A stretch of 32,565 nucleotides of DNA, taken from contig JAUXUK010000017.1 in NCBI GenBank assembly GCA_030680805.1, forward strand, positions 1 through 32,565, read 5' to 3'. This document shows positions 18,340 through 27,078 of the stretch, piece after piece (the first letter of the stretch is position 1; every line of letters begins with the position of its first letter). The notes under the pieces are model-generated. The model did not search any database. It was not told the origin of the DNA and saw only the letters and a program-made list of their open reading frames with translations. A program made the position numbers and the translations under genes. This DNA comes from Sulfuritalea sp. (lineage in GTDB: Bacteria; Pseudomonadota; Gammaproteobacteria; Burkholderiales; Rhodocyclaceae).

Positions 18340-19290
18340 CTATTCGGCCGTCTCGACCCGGTCGCGGCCATTCTCCTTGGCGCTGCGCAAGGCATCATCG
18401 GCGCGGGACGTCAGTTGCTCCAGCGTTTCGCCCTTGAGCAACTGCGCCACGCCGCAACTGAGCGTCACGCCCTGCTTGCCTTCACTGGTCTCCAGCGCGC
18501 AGGAGGCCACCAGGCCGCGCAGGCGCTCGGCGATCACCAGGGCTTCATCAAGGCCGGACTGCGGCAGCAGGATCAGGAATTCCTCGCCGCCATAGCGGGC
18601 GATCAGGTCCTGTGTGCGCAGGCCGTCGGCGAGCTGGCGCGCCACGCGGCGCAACACGGCGTCACCCGCGAGATGGCCAAAGCGGTCGTTGTAGCGCTTG
18701 AACAAGTCTACGTCGGCAATCACCAGGCACAAGGGCACGCCGCTACGCTCGCAGCGGCTGATGGCCCGCGGATAGGCTTCCAGCAGCCAGCGCCGGTTGT
18801 GAATCCCGGTCAGCGCATCGACGCTCGCCGCCTGCTCGAATTCGAGGCTCTGGCTCTGCGAATTGACCATGGCCAGGTTGTCGTTGCGCATGCGGCCGGC
18901 CATGATGGCCAGCAGATTGCGCGCCACCCCGTGCGAACAATCGACCAGGGCCCAGAGCACCTCGTGCGGCATCGCCAACAGCCGCGTATCCTTCGCCGCC
19001 AGCACCAGGGCCGATGCCTTCTGGCCATCGAGCAGCGACATCTCGCCGACGCAATCGCCGGTGCCGAAAACGGCGTGCTCCGGCATGTTGCGATCAGCCA
19101 GATAGACGCGCAGTTCGCCGTCCAGAATCAGATACAGGTGGCTGTTGGCGGCACCCGCCTCCAGCAAATGTTCGCCGCGCTCCAGATCCAGCCGGTGGCA
19201 GCGCTCCAACACGTGCTCCACGCTTTCCAGGCTGATGTTGGCGAACAGCTTGGCGCGCTGGAGGCGCAGGTGGTCTTCTCGGTCGATCAT
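18340..19290 (-). CDS. Cyclic-nucleotide-binding-fold/GGDEF diguanylate cyclase
   Basis: This 316-residue protein has an N-terminal CRP-like beta-roll (about 10-125: KLFANISLESVEHVL, LYLILDGELRVYL, FGTGDCVGEMSLLDG), a helical linker, and a GGDEF domain (about 150-312). The active site is GGEEF at 234-238, with FKRYNDRFGHLAGD and an RxxD inhibition site, RTQD, at 225-228. It should make c-di-GMP. The phosphate-binding cassette reads GEMSLLDGQKASALV: the Gly-Glu pair is kept, but the arginine that holds the cyclic phosphate in CRP aligns with Ala92, so cAMP binding is doubtful. The start is the only early ATG, though its ribosome site (AGAGGAAG) is rather distant. It is convergent with tldD, with 6 bases between stops, and follows the CinA-type gene by 121 bases. 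Confidence 0.93.
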   Translation of the reverse strand: MIDREDHLRLQRAKLFANISLESVEHVLERCHRLDLERGEHLLEAGAANSHLYLILDGELRVYLADRNMPEHAVFGTGDCVGEMSLLDGQKASALVLAAKDTRLLAMPHEVLWALVDCSHGVARNLLAIMAGRMRNDNLAMVNSQSQSLEFEQAASVDALTGIHNRRWLLEAYPRAISRCERSGVPLCLVIADVDLFKRYNDRFGHLAGDAVLRRVARQLADGLRTQDLIARYGGEEFLILLPQSGLDEALVIAERLRGLVASCALETSEGKQGVTLSCGVAQLLKGETLEQLTSRADDALRSAKENGRDRVETAE

Positions 19291-19411
19291 GGCGGTAAGG
19301 GCTTCCTCTGTCGGCGACGGAACCAGCGTATATCAAATCCGCCCTGACGGCGACACCGTCCGGGTAGCCGAAACAACCGGCGGTCGGAACGAGGCCGATG
19401 GCCGAGCCCGC

Positions 19412-20170
19412 TCACTTGTCATCAAAGGCGTAGCCCAGTTCCGCCACCCCGCGGCGGATTTCGGCCATGGCAGGAGGCACCTGGTCCGGCGCGCCGCGCA
19501 CGCCGAGTTCGACGTGACGCTGGACTTCCGTCGAGCCGAGGAAAGGCAGGCTGAATACCTTGAGGCCGGGATAGTCGGTTTCAATGTTCAGCATCAGCGG
19601 CGTCAGCGCGCTCTCGATGCCTTTCCAGACCAGGATCGCAGCCTCCGCTGAAGGTCGCCGGTTGAAGCAATGGGCATACCGGGTATCGAGCACCCACTCG
19701 ATCATCGGCCACGCCATTTGCGGAAAGCCGGGCACGAAGTGATGGTCGCCCCAGGAGAATCCGGGAATGCGGTTGAAGGGGTTGGGAATGATGCGGCTGC
19801 CCGCCGGAAAACGCCCCATGTCGAGCGCATAGTCGCTGACCTCGCGACCGATCTCCGCATAACGGCCGCGGATCTCGCGTTCCGCATCGGCATCGAGCAC
19901 CAGCTCGACCCCGGCCGCGGCCGCGGCTGCCTGCCGGGTGTGATCATCCGGCGTGTTGCCGATGCCGCCGCAACTGAACACGATGTCGCCGCTGGCGAAT
20001 GTCCGGCGCAATGTGTCGGTCAGGCGCGCCCGGTCATCCCCGGTGTATAGCGCCCAGTCGAGCGTCAGCCCGCGCGCGGCGAGCAGTTCGACAATCCGGA
20101 CGAAATGCTTGTCCTGGCGACGGCCGAGCGTGATCTCGTCGCCGATGATGATGGCGCCGATGCCTTTCAT
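19412..20170 (-). CDS. CinA-type molybdopterin-binding-fold protein (short form)
   Basis: This 252-residue protein has the MoaB/MogA-like fold found in the N-terminal half of competence/damage-inducible protein CinA. Key blocks are GAIIIGDEITLGRRQDKH at the start, YTGDDRARL, FSCGGIGNTPDDHTRQA at about 66-82, and PGFSWGDHHFVPGFPQMAW. It lacks the C-terminal NMN amidohydrolase domain of full-length CinA, so a direct pyridine-nucleotide recycling role is not supported. Standalone members like this are often called competence/damage-inducible protein A without proven function. It lies in a minus-strand run after the EI24 gene, separated by 178 bases holding a nested palindrome. The ribosome site before MKGIGA is weak (GGCGG). 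Confidence 0.85.
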   Translation of the reverse strand: MKGIGAIIIGDEITLGRRQDKHFVRIVELLAARGLTLDWALYTGDDRARLTDTLRRTFASGDIVFSCGGIGNTPDDHTRQAAAAAAGVELVLDADAEREIRGRYAEIGREVSDYALDMGRFPAGSRIIPNPFNRIPGFSWGDHHFVPGFPQMAWPMIEWVLDTRYAHCFNRRPSAEAAILVWKGIESALTPLMLNIETDYPGLKVFSLPFLGSTEVQRHVELGVRGAPDQVPPAMAEIRRGVAELGYAFDDK

Positions 20171-20236
20171 GGCTGGCCGCCGGGCCGCCCCAAGGCAGCC
20201 TTTTCAAGACCCTGCGAGTGTAGCGCGCCATAGTCA

Positions 20237-20320
20237 CCCCTTTTAGTTTCGGCCGCTACGCTTAACGCCGATACGGCCGGCGTTAGCCTGCACTGAAACT
20301 GCGTTTTCCTGGAAAAGGGG
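20237..20320. repeat. Nested imperfect palindrome between EI24 and CinA-type genes
   Basis: Three shells pair around one centre: CCCCTTTT (20237-20244) with AAAAGGGG (20313-20320), AGTTTC (20245-20250) with GAAACT (20295-20300), and TAACGCCG (20263-20270) with CGGCGTTA (20278-20285). A 12-base insert (20301-20312) interrupts the right side. It lies in the 178-base spacer and could be a REP/MITE remnant or an RNA structure in the leader of the CinA-type gene. There is no clear terminator T-run. Confidence 0.6.
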
Positions 20321-20348
20321 ATGGGGGATAAGTCGTTCAATGTTTCGC

Positions 20349-21062
20349 TCACAGAGCTATGCCTCCTTCCTGACGCTGGCGCCGCAGAGCAGCCAGACCG
20401 AGATGCACGAAAACCAGCGCCGTAAAGGCAGGCGCCAGCAGATTGACCAGCGGTACATGCGCCGCCGCCGCAGTACCCAGCCCGGCGAGATAGAAACGGC
20501 TGCGATTCTCGCGCACCAGCTGCTGCAATTCCAACCGGGTGGCATGTTCGGCCAGGGCATCGAAGCGGAAGGTGCGCTGGTTCAACCAGCTGCCCCAGAG
20601 CAGCGGCAGCACCAGCAGCGCTCCCGGAATCAGCAGCAGCGGCAACATCGCCAGGCAGCCAAGCACAAATATCCCGCCGGCCCCCAGCGTATTGCCGAGG
20701 CTGCCCCAGAACACGTTTTCGCCATGGCGCCCGAGATCCGGATAGTCGCTCGCCGCCACCAGGCTGATCAGGCGTGGCAGCGCGAATACCGCCACCAGAA
20801 AAATCGCGGTGAAATAGGTCAGCGAAGCGAAGGCCGCCAGCAGCAGGAAAATCGCCGCCCAGTGCGCGACCCACTCCCAGCCCGACCAGGGCAGTTCGGG
20901 CACGATGCGCGCCATCAGCGCCACGCCATGCGCCCATACCGCCACGGCCACGAAAATCCACACGCCCAGCGCCACCAGCGGCGGCCACAGTGCCTGCCAA
21001 AGCACGTCGGCCCGCGTCAGGTTGCGCAGCGATCTGGCAAAGGCCGCAAATACGTCTTTCAT
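20349..21062 (-). CDS. EI24 domain integral membrane protein (CysZ-like)
   Basis: This is a 237-residue membrane protein with about four or five hydrophobic segments: LVALGVWIFVAVAVWAHGVAL (about 30-50), HWAAIFLLLAAFASLTYFTAIFLV (about 67-90), GGIFVLGCLAMLPLLLIPGALLV (about 128-150) and a late VPLVNLLAPAFTALVFVHLG (about 204-223). The FWGSLGNTLG and VPLVNLLAPAF motifs are those of the EI24/CysZ family. In E. coli CysZ takes up sulfate. This protein is shorter and its transport role is unproven, so no symbol is given. It follows hrpA by 19 bases on the same strand, and GAGGG eight bases before the ATG supports this start. Confidence 0.82.
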   Translation of the reverse strand: MKDVFAAFARSLRNLTRADVLWQALWPPLVALGVWIFVAVAVWAHGVALMARIVPELPWSGWEWVAHWAAIFLLLAAFASLTYFTAIFLVAVFALPRLISLVAASDYPDLGRHGENVFWGSLGNTLGAGGIFVLGCLAMLPLLLIPGALLVLPLLWGSWLNQRTFRFDALAEHATRLELQQLVRENRSRFYLAGLGTAAAAHVPLVNLLAPAFTALVFVHLGLAALRRQRQEGGIAL

Positions 21063-21081
21063 TTCCGTCCCTCTCGCCCGC

Positions 21082-24000
21082 TCATTTGTGCAGCCGCGTA
21101 TCCCACATTTTCTGCAATCGCTTCACCGAAACCGGCGAAGAAGTTTTCAGTTCCTGCGCGAACAGCGCGACGCGCAGTTCTTCCAGCAGCCAGCGATATT
21201 CGTCGAGAAATGCATCGCCCAATTGACCGGACTTGAGCATTGCATTGCGTTCGCGCTCCCACGGCTTGCCCAACGCCTGCCAGTCTGCCATCAAGCGCGT
21301 GTCGCGTGCCGGATCACTGCGCGCCTTTTCCAGGCGCAGGGTGATGGCCTTGAGATAGCGCGGATAGTGCTGCAGTCGCTCGAAAGGCGTGGTGGCAACG
21401 AACTTCTTCGGCATCAGTTCCGCAAGCTGCGCGCCGATGTCGGCACAGGCCTGCGGGAAGGCGTTCTGCAGCGACGCAAGCTTCTTCGCCAGCACGGCAT
21501 GTTCGGCCAGGATGCTGCCAACCAGGCGCAGGATCTCCTGCGCCACGAGCAGGATGCGGCCGCGTGCGGCCTCGCGCCGTATCGCGAACGCCGAGTTTTC
21601 CGTGGGCAGCGGGTCCATCAGGCAGGTGCGCTCCAGCGTCACGGCAATCAGTTGTTCGCGCAGTTCCTTCTCGGTCCCCAGCGACACGAACTGCAAGGCG
21701 ACCTCGCGCAGGCCCGGCAGCTTCTCGACGGCCTTGACCTGGGCCGCCAGCTGCAGCGCGAACAGCCGCGCCATGCCGCGCCGATGTTCGGCGCGCGCCT
21801 TGTCCTCGGTGTCGAAAGCAGTGAGGCGCACGCTCTCGCCCATGTCGACCAGCGCCGGGAAACCCACCGTGCTGCCAGCGCCGACTTTTACTTCCATGAG
21901 TTCGGGCAGCGCGCCGAAGGTCCAGTCGGTGAGACCCGACAAGTCGCCGGCTGCCGCCTCGTGCTTCACCTCCGCCGCGGCATAGGCCTGCTCGACGCGG
22001 CCGCGATACTCGGCGCGCAGTTCGGCGAGGTTGCGCGAAATGGCCAGCGTGCCTCCATGTTCGTCGGTGAGGCGGAAGTTCATGAACAGATGCGGGCGCA
22101 ACTCGCCGCTGCGGAAAGCATCGAGCGGCAACTTCATGGCCAGATGTTCCTCGACGGCGCGCGTCAGGGCGCGCACCAGTGGCTCGTCGAGGTCATGGTC
22201 GGTCTCGCAGAAGTCGCTGGCGAATTCGTCAAGCGGTTGCAGGCGATGGCGATACTTCTGTTGCAGCGTCTTCAGCAGCGCGAGGATCTTCTCCTTGAGC
22301 AGGCCCGGCACCAGCCATTCGCAGCGATTCGCCGGCAACTGGTTCAGTGCCGTCAGCGGCAAGGCCAGCGTGACGCCATCATCCGCCGCGCCGGGATCGT
22401 GGTGATAGCCCAGCTTGAAGCTCTGGCCGCGATGGGTCAGCGCCGGTGGGAAGGCGTCGGTGGTGATGCCCGCCGCCTCGTGGCGCATCAACTGCTCTTT
22501 CTCCAGGCAAAGCAGCTTCGGGTTGGCTCCCTCTGCCTCGCGCCGCCAGTGGTCGAAGGCCGCGAGGGTGATGATGCCCTCGGGGATTCGGCTGTCGTAA
22601 AAAGCATGGATCAGCTCGTCATCGACCAGTACGTCGGGTCGCCGCGACTTGTGTTCCAGCGCCTGGATTTCCTTCATGAGCTTGGCGTTGTGCTGGAAGA
22701 AGCGCCACTTGCGCACCCAGTCCTCGCCGACCTGGCCTTCGACCAGCGCCTCGCGGATCAGGATTTCGCGCGCCAGTTTCGGATCGCTCGGCCCGTAATG
22801 CACGCGGCGCTTGGCATGCAGCATCAGTCCGTGCAGCGTGACGCGCTCCCAGGCCACGACCTGCCCCGGCCCCTTCTCCCAGTGCGGCTCATAGACATGC
22901 TTGCGAATCAGGTGGCCGCCGACCTGCTCCAGCCATTCCGGCTCGATTTTCGCGATGCAGCGGGCGAACAGGCGCGAGGTTTCGACCAGTTCGGCAGCGA
23001 CGATCCAGCGCCCGGCCTTCTTCAGCAGCGACGATCCGGGATGGATGTAGAAGCGGATGCCGCGCGCACCGAGGTAGTTCCGGGTTTGGGTACCCTCTTC
23101 TTCGCTGACGAGGCCGATGTGCCCGAGCAGTCCGGTGAGCAGGGCCTTGTGGATGGACTCGTAGCTGGCCGGGATCTGGTTTTCCTTCCAGCCGTGTTCG
23201 TGGCACAGCGTCATCAGCTGGCCATGCACGTCGCGCCACTCGCGCAGGCGCAGCCAGTTGATGAAGTTCTGCCGGCACCACTGGCGCTGCTTGTTCGAGG
23301 TCTCGTGCTTCCAGATTTCGTCGCCGGCGGCCCACAGCTTGAGGTAGGAGAGGAACTCGGATTTCTCGTCCTTCCACTTGGCATGGGCCTGATCGGCCGT
23401 GGCCGCGTGCTCCTGCGGCCGGTCGCGCGGGTCCTGGGTGCCCAGGGCGGCAGCAATGATCAGCACTTCCCGCAAACAATTGTGCTCCCGCGCCGCCAAT
23501 ATCATGCGGCCGATCTTCGGGTCGAGCGGGAGTTTTGCAAGCTCGAAGCCCACCTGCGTCAGTTCCTTGGTGGTCTCGTCGAGTGCGCCCAGTTCAGCGA
23601 GCAGGTTATAGCCGTCGGCGATCATGCGCGGCGCCGGAGCTTCGAGGAAGGGAAAGTCCTCGACGTCGCCCAGGTGCAGCGACTTCATGCGCAGGATCAC
23701 GCCGGCCAGGCTGGAACGCAGGATCTCGGGTTCGGTATAGGGCGGGCGCTGGTTGAAATCCTCTTCGTCGTAGAGCTTGAAGCAGACACCGGCCGAGACG
23801 CGGCCGCAGCGCCCGGCGCGCTGGCTGGCCGCCGCGCGCGAGATCGGCTCGACCTGCAGTTGCTCGACCTTGTTGCGATGCGAGTAGCGCTTGACCCGCG
23901 CCAGGCCCGAGTCGATCACGTAGCGAATGCCGGGCACGGTGAGCGAGGTCTCGGCAACGTTGGTCGCCAGCACCACGCGCTGCCCCTGATGCGAAGCGAA

Positions 24001-24840
24001 GACGCGGCCCTGCTCGACGGCGGTCTGCCGTGCAAACAGCGGCAGCACTTCGAGTCCGGGCGGGTGGTGTTTGCGCAGCGCCTCGGCGGCCTCGCGAATC
24101 TCGCGTTCGCCGGGCAGGAACACCAGCACGTCGCCCGGGCCGGTGCGATGCGCTTCGTCGACGGCATCGACGATGGCGTCGCTCAGTTTCGTCACTGTGT
24201 CGGTATCCTTCTTCTCGTCGAAAGGCCGGTAGCGCGTCTCGATCGGATACAGCCGGCCCGAGACCTCGATCACCGGCGCACCCTCGAAGTGCCGACTGAA
24301 GCGCTCGGCATCGAGCGTGGCCGACGTGACGATGAGCTTCAGGTCGCGCCGCTTCGGCAGCAAAGTCTTGAGGTAGCCGAGCAGGAAATCGATATTCAGG
24401 CTGCGTTCGTGCGCTTCGTCGATCAGGATCGTGTCGTACTGGCGCAGCAGCGGATCGGTCTGGGTCTCGGCGAGCAGGATGCCGTCCGTCATCAGCTTGA
24501 TGTAGGAGGACGGCGTGACCTTGTCGGTGAAACGGATCTTGAAGCCGACATGGCGGCCGAGCTCCGATTTCAGTTCCTCGCTGATGCGCGTCGCGGTCGC
24601 GCGCGCCGCGATCCGCCGGGGCTGGGTGTGGCCGATCAGGCCGTTGAGCCCGCGGCCGATTTCAAGGCAGATCTTTGGCAGTTGCGTGGTCTTGCCCGAG
24701 CCGGTCTCGCCGCAGATCACCACCACCTGGTTGCGCTCGATGGCTTCGCCGATTTCCTGCCGGCGCACATTGACCGGCAGCGCTTCGTCATAGCTCAGCG
24801 CGGGCCGGGCCGCCCGCCGCGCCTCGGGGTCGAACCTCAT
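21082..24840 (-). CDS. hrpA: ATP-dependent RNA helicase HrpA (DEAH box)
   Basis: HrpA is a DEAH-box RNA helicase. In E. coli it is involved in processing of fimbrial mRNA and in ribosome rescue. The 1252-residue protein (1300 in E. coli) shows Walker A GETGSGKTT at 44-52, DEAHERSLNIDFLLGYLK at 141-158, SATLD, ATNVAETSLTVPGI, and QRAGRCGRVSAG. Then come the ratchet/OB-fold region and the long HrpA-specific C-terminal domain (PGSSLLKK, AELVETSRLFAR, EHKSRRPDVLVDDE). The N-terminal extension of E. coli HrpA is shortened. The start MRFDPEARRA overlaps the crcB stop (ATGA at 24837-24840). The longer open frame upstream only shadows crcB. It is followed closely by the EI24 gene. Confidence 0.96.
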   Translation of the reverse strand: MRFDPEARRAARPALSYDEALPVNVRRQEIGEAIERNQVVVICGETGSGKTTQLPKICLEIGRGLNGLIGHTQPRRIAARATATRISEELKSELGRHVGFKIRFTDKVTPSSYIKLMTDGILLAETQTDPLLRQYDTILIDEAHERSLNIDFLLGYLKTLLPKRRDLKLIVTSATLDAERFSRHFEGAPVIEVSGRLYPIETRYRPFDEKKDTDTVTKLSDAIVDAVDEAHRTGPGDVLVFLPGEREIREAAEALRKHHPPGLEVLPLFARQTAVEQGRVFASHQGQRVVLATNVAETSLTVPGIRYVIDSGLARVKRYSHRNKVEQLQVEPISRAAASQRAGRCGRVSAGVCFKLYDEEDFNQRPPYTEPEILRSSLAGVILRMKSLHLGDVEDFPFLEAPAPRMIADGYNLLAELGALDETTKELTQVGFELAKLPLDPKIGRMILAAREHNCLREVLIIAAALGTQDPRDRPQEHAATADQAHAKWKDEKSEFLSYLKLWAAGDEIWKHETSNKQRQWCRQNFINWLRLREWRDVHGQLMTLCHEHGWKENQIPASYESIHKALLTGLLGHIGLVSEEEGTQTRNYLGARGIRFYIHPGSSLLKKAGRWIVAAELVETSRLFARCIAKIEPEWLEQVGGHLIRKHVYEPHWEKGPGQVVAWERVTLHGLMLHAKRRVHYGPSDPKLAREILIREALVEGQVGEDWVRKWRFFQHNAKLMKEIQALEHKSRRPDVLVDDELIHAFYDSRIPEGIITLAAFDHWRREAEGANPKLLCLEKEQLMRHEAAGITTDAFPPALTHRGQSFKLGYHHDPGAADDGVTLALPLTALNQLPANRCEWLVPGLLKEKILALLKTLQQKYRHRLQPLDEFASDFCETDHDLDEPLVRALTRAVEEHLAMKLPLDAFRSGELRPHLFMNFRLTDEHGGTLAISRNLAELRAEYRGRVEQAYAAAEVKHEAAAGDLSGLTDWTFGALPELMEVKVGAGSTVGFPALVDMGESVRLTAFDTEDKARAEHRRGMARLFALQLAAQVKAVEKLPGLREVALQFVSLGTEKELREQLIAVTLERTCLMDPLPTENSAFAIRREAARGRILLVAQEILRLVGSILAEHAVLAKKLASLQNAFPQACADIGAQLAELMPKKFVATTPFERLQHYPRYLKAITLRLEKARSDPARDTRLMADWQALGKPWERERNAMLKSGQLGDAFLDEYRWLLEELRVALFAQELKTSSPVSVKRLQKMWDTRLHK

Positions 24841-25229
24841 TGCGCCAGCTTGTGGATGGTGAAAATGCCGAGCCCGGTCATCACGAGCGAGCCGAACAGG
24901 TGCAGGGCCGCTGCGCCCGCGGCCCAGCCGTAGCGCGCGTTCTGGATCAGGTGCACCACCTCGGCGGAAAACGTCGAGAAGGTGGTCAGCGCGCCGAGAA
25001 AGCCGGTGATGAAGAACAGCTTGAGCTCCGCCGGTATCTCGGCATTGAGGTGGAACACCATCACCGCCGCACCCACCAGATAGCCGCCGATCAGGTTGGC
25101 GGCGAGCGTGCCCATGGGCACGGCGACGAATACCGGGTTCAGCCAGAGCCCCAGCCCGTAGCGCAGCCAGGCGCCCAATACGGCGCCGCCACCTATGGCG
25201 AGAAGGCTTGTCCAATTCATTGTCGCCAT
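24837..25229 (-). CDS. crcB: Fluoride ion channel CrcB/FluC
   Basis: This small four-helix membrane protein of 130 residues works as a dual-topology dimer and exports fluoride. Signature residues are present: GGGAVLGAWLRYGLG, TLAANLIGGYLVG (Asn45), and GFLGALTTFSTFSAE (77-90), which contains the central sodium site and the phenylalanines that line the pore. The start is uncertain between ATG at 25229 (MATMNW) and ATG at 25220 (MNWTSL). The first has GGCAGG at a good distance and is used here. Its stop overlaps the hrpA start. No fluoride riboswitch fits in the 50 bases between this gene and glnS, so expression may be constitutive. Confidence 0.94.
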   Translation of the reverse strand: MATMNWTSLLAIGGGAVLGAWLRYGLGLWLNPVFVAVPMGTLAANLIGGYLVGAAVMVFHLNAEIPAELKLFFITGFLGALTTFSTFSAEVVHLIQNARYGWAAGAAALHLFGSLVMTGLGIFTIHKLAQ

Positions 25230-25249
25230 TTTACGCCTGCCGGTAGAAT
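25220..25249 (+). promoter_or_regulatory. Candidate sigma-70 promoter for glnS
   Basis: TTGTCG (25220-25225), an 18-base spacer and TAGAAT (25244-25249) lie 30 bases before the glnS ATG. The -35 overlaps the crcB start region, as expected for such a short divergent spacer. Based on match to consensus only. Confidence 0.45.
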
Positions 25250-25279
25250 TGCGGCTTCGCACCAAAGCACACTGCCATC

Positions 25280-27037
25280 ATGGCCGACATCGACAAGCCT
25301 TCAAATTTCATTCGTCACATCATCGACGCCGACCTCAAGGCCGGCAAGTACGCGTCGCGCTCCTGGAGCGGGGCGCCCGGACCGGCTGCACAGCAGAAAC
25401 TCGGCGCTGGCACAACGGTGGATGGGGCGAAAATCCGCACGCGCTTTCCGCCGGAACCGAACGGCTACCTGCATTTCGGCCATGCCAAGTCGATCTGCCT
25501 GAATTTCGGCCTGGCGCTGGATTACGCGGGCGCCTGCCACCTGCGTTTCGACGACACCAATCCGGAAAAGGAAGAACAGGAATATGTCGATTCCATCATC
25601 GACGCCGTGCATTGGCTGGGCTTCGACTGGAAGGGGAATCAATACTTCGCCTCCGACTACTTCCAGTGGATGTACGACTTCGCCGAGAAGCTGATCGAGG
25701 CCGGCCACGCCTATGTCGATTCGCAGACGGCCGAGGAGATGCGCGCCAGCCGCGGCACATTGACCACGGCCGGCAACAACTCGCCCTTCCGCTCGCGCGC
25801 GCCGGCCGAGAACCTGGCCCTGTTCCGCGCCATGAAGGCCGGCGAATTCGCCGACGGCACGCATATCCTGCGCGCCAAGGTGGATATGAGTTCCGGCAAC
25901 ATCAACCTGCGCGACCCGGCGATCTATCGCATTCGCCATGCCACGCACCACAACACGGGCGACGCCTGGTGCATTTATCCGATGTACACCTATGCCCATC
26001 CCATCGAGGATGCGCTGGAGAACATCACGCACTCGATCTGCACCCTCGAATTCGAGGATCAACGACCGTTCTACGACTGGCTGCTGGCACGGCTGGCCGA
26101 GCTCGGTTGCGTCAATACACCGCTGCCGCAGCAGATCGAGTTCGCCCGGCTCAACCTGTCCTATGTCGTGCTCTCCAAGCGCAAGCTGATCCAGCTGGTC
26201 GAAGAAAAGCACGTCGACGGCTGGGACGATCCGCGCCTGCCGACCCTGGTCGGCGCGCGCCGCCGCGGCTTCACGCCGGAGGCCTTCCGCCGCTTCAACG
26301 AAATGAACGGCGTCACCAAGTCCGATTCCTGGATCGACATCAGCGTGCTGGAGGAATGCCAGCGCGAGCATCTCAACGAGACCGCACCGCGCCGGATTGC
26401 CGTACTCGATCCGGTGAAGCTCATCATCGACAACTATCCCGAGGGGCAGGAAGAGGAATGCCTCGCGCCCAACCATCCGCAGAAACCCGAATGGGGCAAG
26501 CGGCCGGTGCCCTTCTCGAAGGAACTGTGGATCGAACGCGAGGATTTCATGGAAGTCCCGTCCAAGGGCTACTTCCGCCTCTTTCCCGGCAACGCAGTGC
26601 GCCTGCGCTACGGCTTCGTGGTCAAGTGCATCGGTGCCGACAAGGATGCCGCCGGCAAGATCACGGCCGTGCATTGCGAGTACATGGCCGACTCGAAATC
26701 CGGTACGCCGGGCTCGGACAATTACAAGGTCAAGGGCAACATCCACTGGGTCTCGGCGCGGCACGCCTGTGCTGCCGAGGTGAGGCTCTACGATCGCCTG
26801 TTTGCCGTCGAGGCGCCGGGTGAAGGCGGGCGCGACTTCATCGCCGATCTGAATCCGGGCTCCAAGCTTGTCATCACCGCGCAACTCGAAGCGGCACTGA
26901 GAGACGCAGTTGCCGAAGACCGCTTCCAGTTCGAACGCCACGGCTATTTCGTCGCCGACCGCATCGACTCCCGGCCCGGTGCGCCGGTATTCAATCGCGC
27001 CGTGACGCTGAAGGATTCCTGGGCCAAGGGGAAATAG
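25280..27037 (+). CDS. glnS: Glutaminyl-tRNA synthetase
   Basis: GlnS charges tRNA-Gln with glutamine in the cytoplasm. The 585-residue class I enzyme has the HIGH-type motif in PPEPNGYLHFGHAKSICLNFG (His65, His68) and a KMSKS-type motif VLSKRKL. It also has FDDTNPEKEEQEYVDSI, CIYPMYTYAHPIEDALE, and two C-terminal anticodon-binding beta-barrels ending VFNRAVTLKDSWAK. Compared with E. coli GlnS (554 aa) it carries about 25 extra residues (roughly 25-51, rich in Gly/Ala/Ser) between the first helix and the HIGH region. The start MADIDKPSNFIRHIID matches the family. It is divergent from crcB and converges on the fic gene with 41 bases between stops. Confidence 0.97.
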   Translation: MADIDKPSNFIRHIIDADLKAGKYASRSWSGAPGPAAQQKLGAGTTVDGAKIRTRFPPEPNGYLHFGHAKSICLNFGLALDYAGACHLRFDDTNPEKEEQEYVDSIIDAVHWLGFDWKGNQYFASDYFQWMYDFAEKLIEAGHAYVDSQTAEEMRASRGTLTTAGNNSPFRSRAPAENLALFRAMKAGEFADGTHILRAKVDMSSGNINLRDPAIYRIRHATHHNTGDAWCIYPMYTYAHPIEDALENITHSICTLEFEDQRPFYDWLLARLAELGCVNTPLPQQIEFARLNLSYVVLSKRKLIQLVEEKHVDGWDDPRLPTLVGARRRGFTPEAFRRFNEMNGVTKSDSWIDISVLEECQREHLNETAPRRIAVLDPVKLIIDNYPEGQEEECLAPNHPQKPEWGKRPVPFSKELWIEREDFMEVPSKGYFRLFPGNAVRLRYGFVVKCIGADKDAAGKITAVHCEYMADSKSGTPGSDNYKVKGNIHWVSARHACAAEVRLYDRLFAVEAPGEGGRDFIADLNPGSKLVITAQLEAALRDAVAEDRFQFERHGYFVADRIDSRPGAPVFNRAVTLKDSWAKGK

Positions 27038-27046
27038 CGGGGTCCG

Positions 27047-27078
27047 TTACCTCAACTATTACCCTTACCTAGAGGTAA
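27047..27078. terminator. Hairpin between convergent glnS and fic, with TTACC repeats
   Basis: TTACCTC (27047-27053) pairs with GAGGTAA (27072-27078). Inside it, TTACCTAGAGGTAA (27065-27078) is a compact palindrome. The pentamer TTACC occurs four times (27047, 27059, 27065, 27079). The position between two convergent stops fits a bidirectional terminator, though no long T-run is present. Confidence 0.35.

Noticed and set aside
20905-24933. A very long plus-strand open frame (about 1340 codons) opposite hrpA
   Set aside because: hrpA on the other strand has clear helicase motifs throughout. The antisense frame has no recognisable domain and is rich in Arg/Gln/His/Ala, as expected from reverse reading of a high-GC gene.
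24841-25215. Extension of hrpA upstream to 25215
   Set aside because: The added 125 residues are an out-of-frame reading of crcB. The ATGA overlap at 24837-24840 gives a natural hrpA start.
25230-25279. Fluoride riboswitch upstream of crcB
   Set aside because: Only 50 bases separate crcB from glnS, and the conserved pseudoknot elements are not present.
25301-26941. Long minus-strand frame opposite glnS (about 546 codons)
   Set aside because: glnS is unmistakable on the plus strand, and the antisense product shows no known motif.
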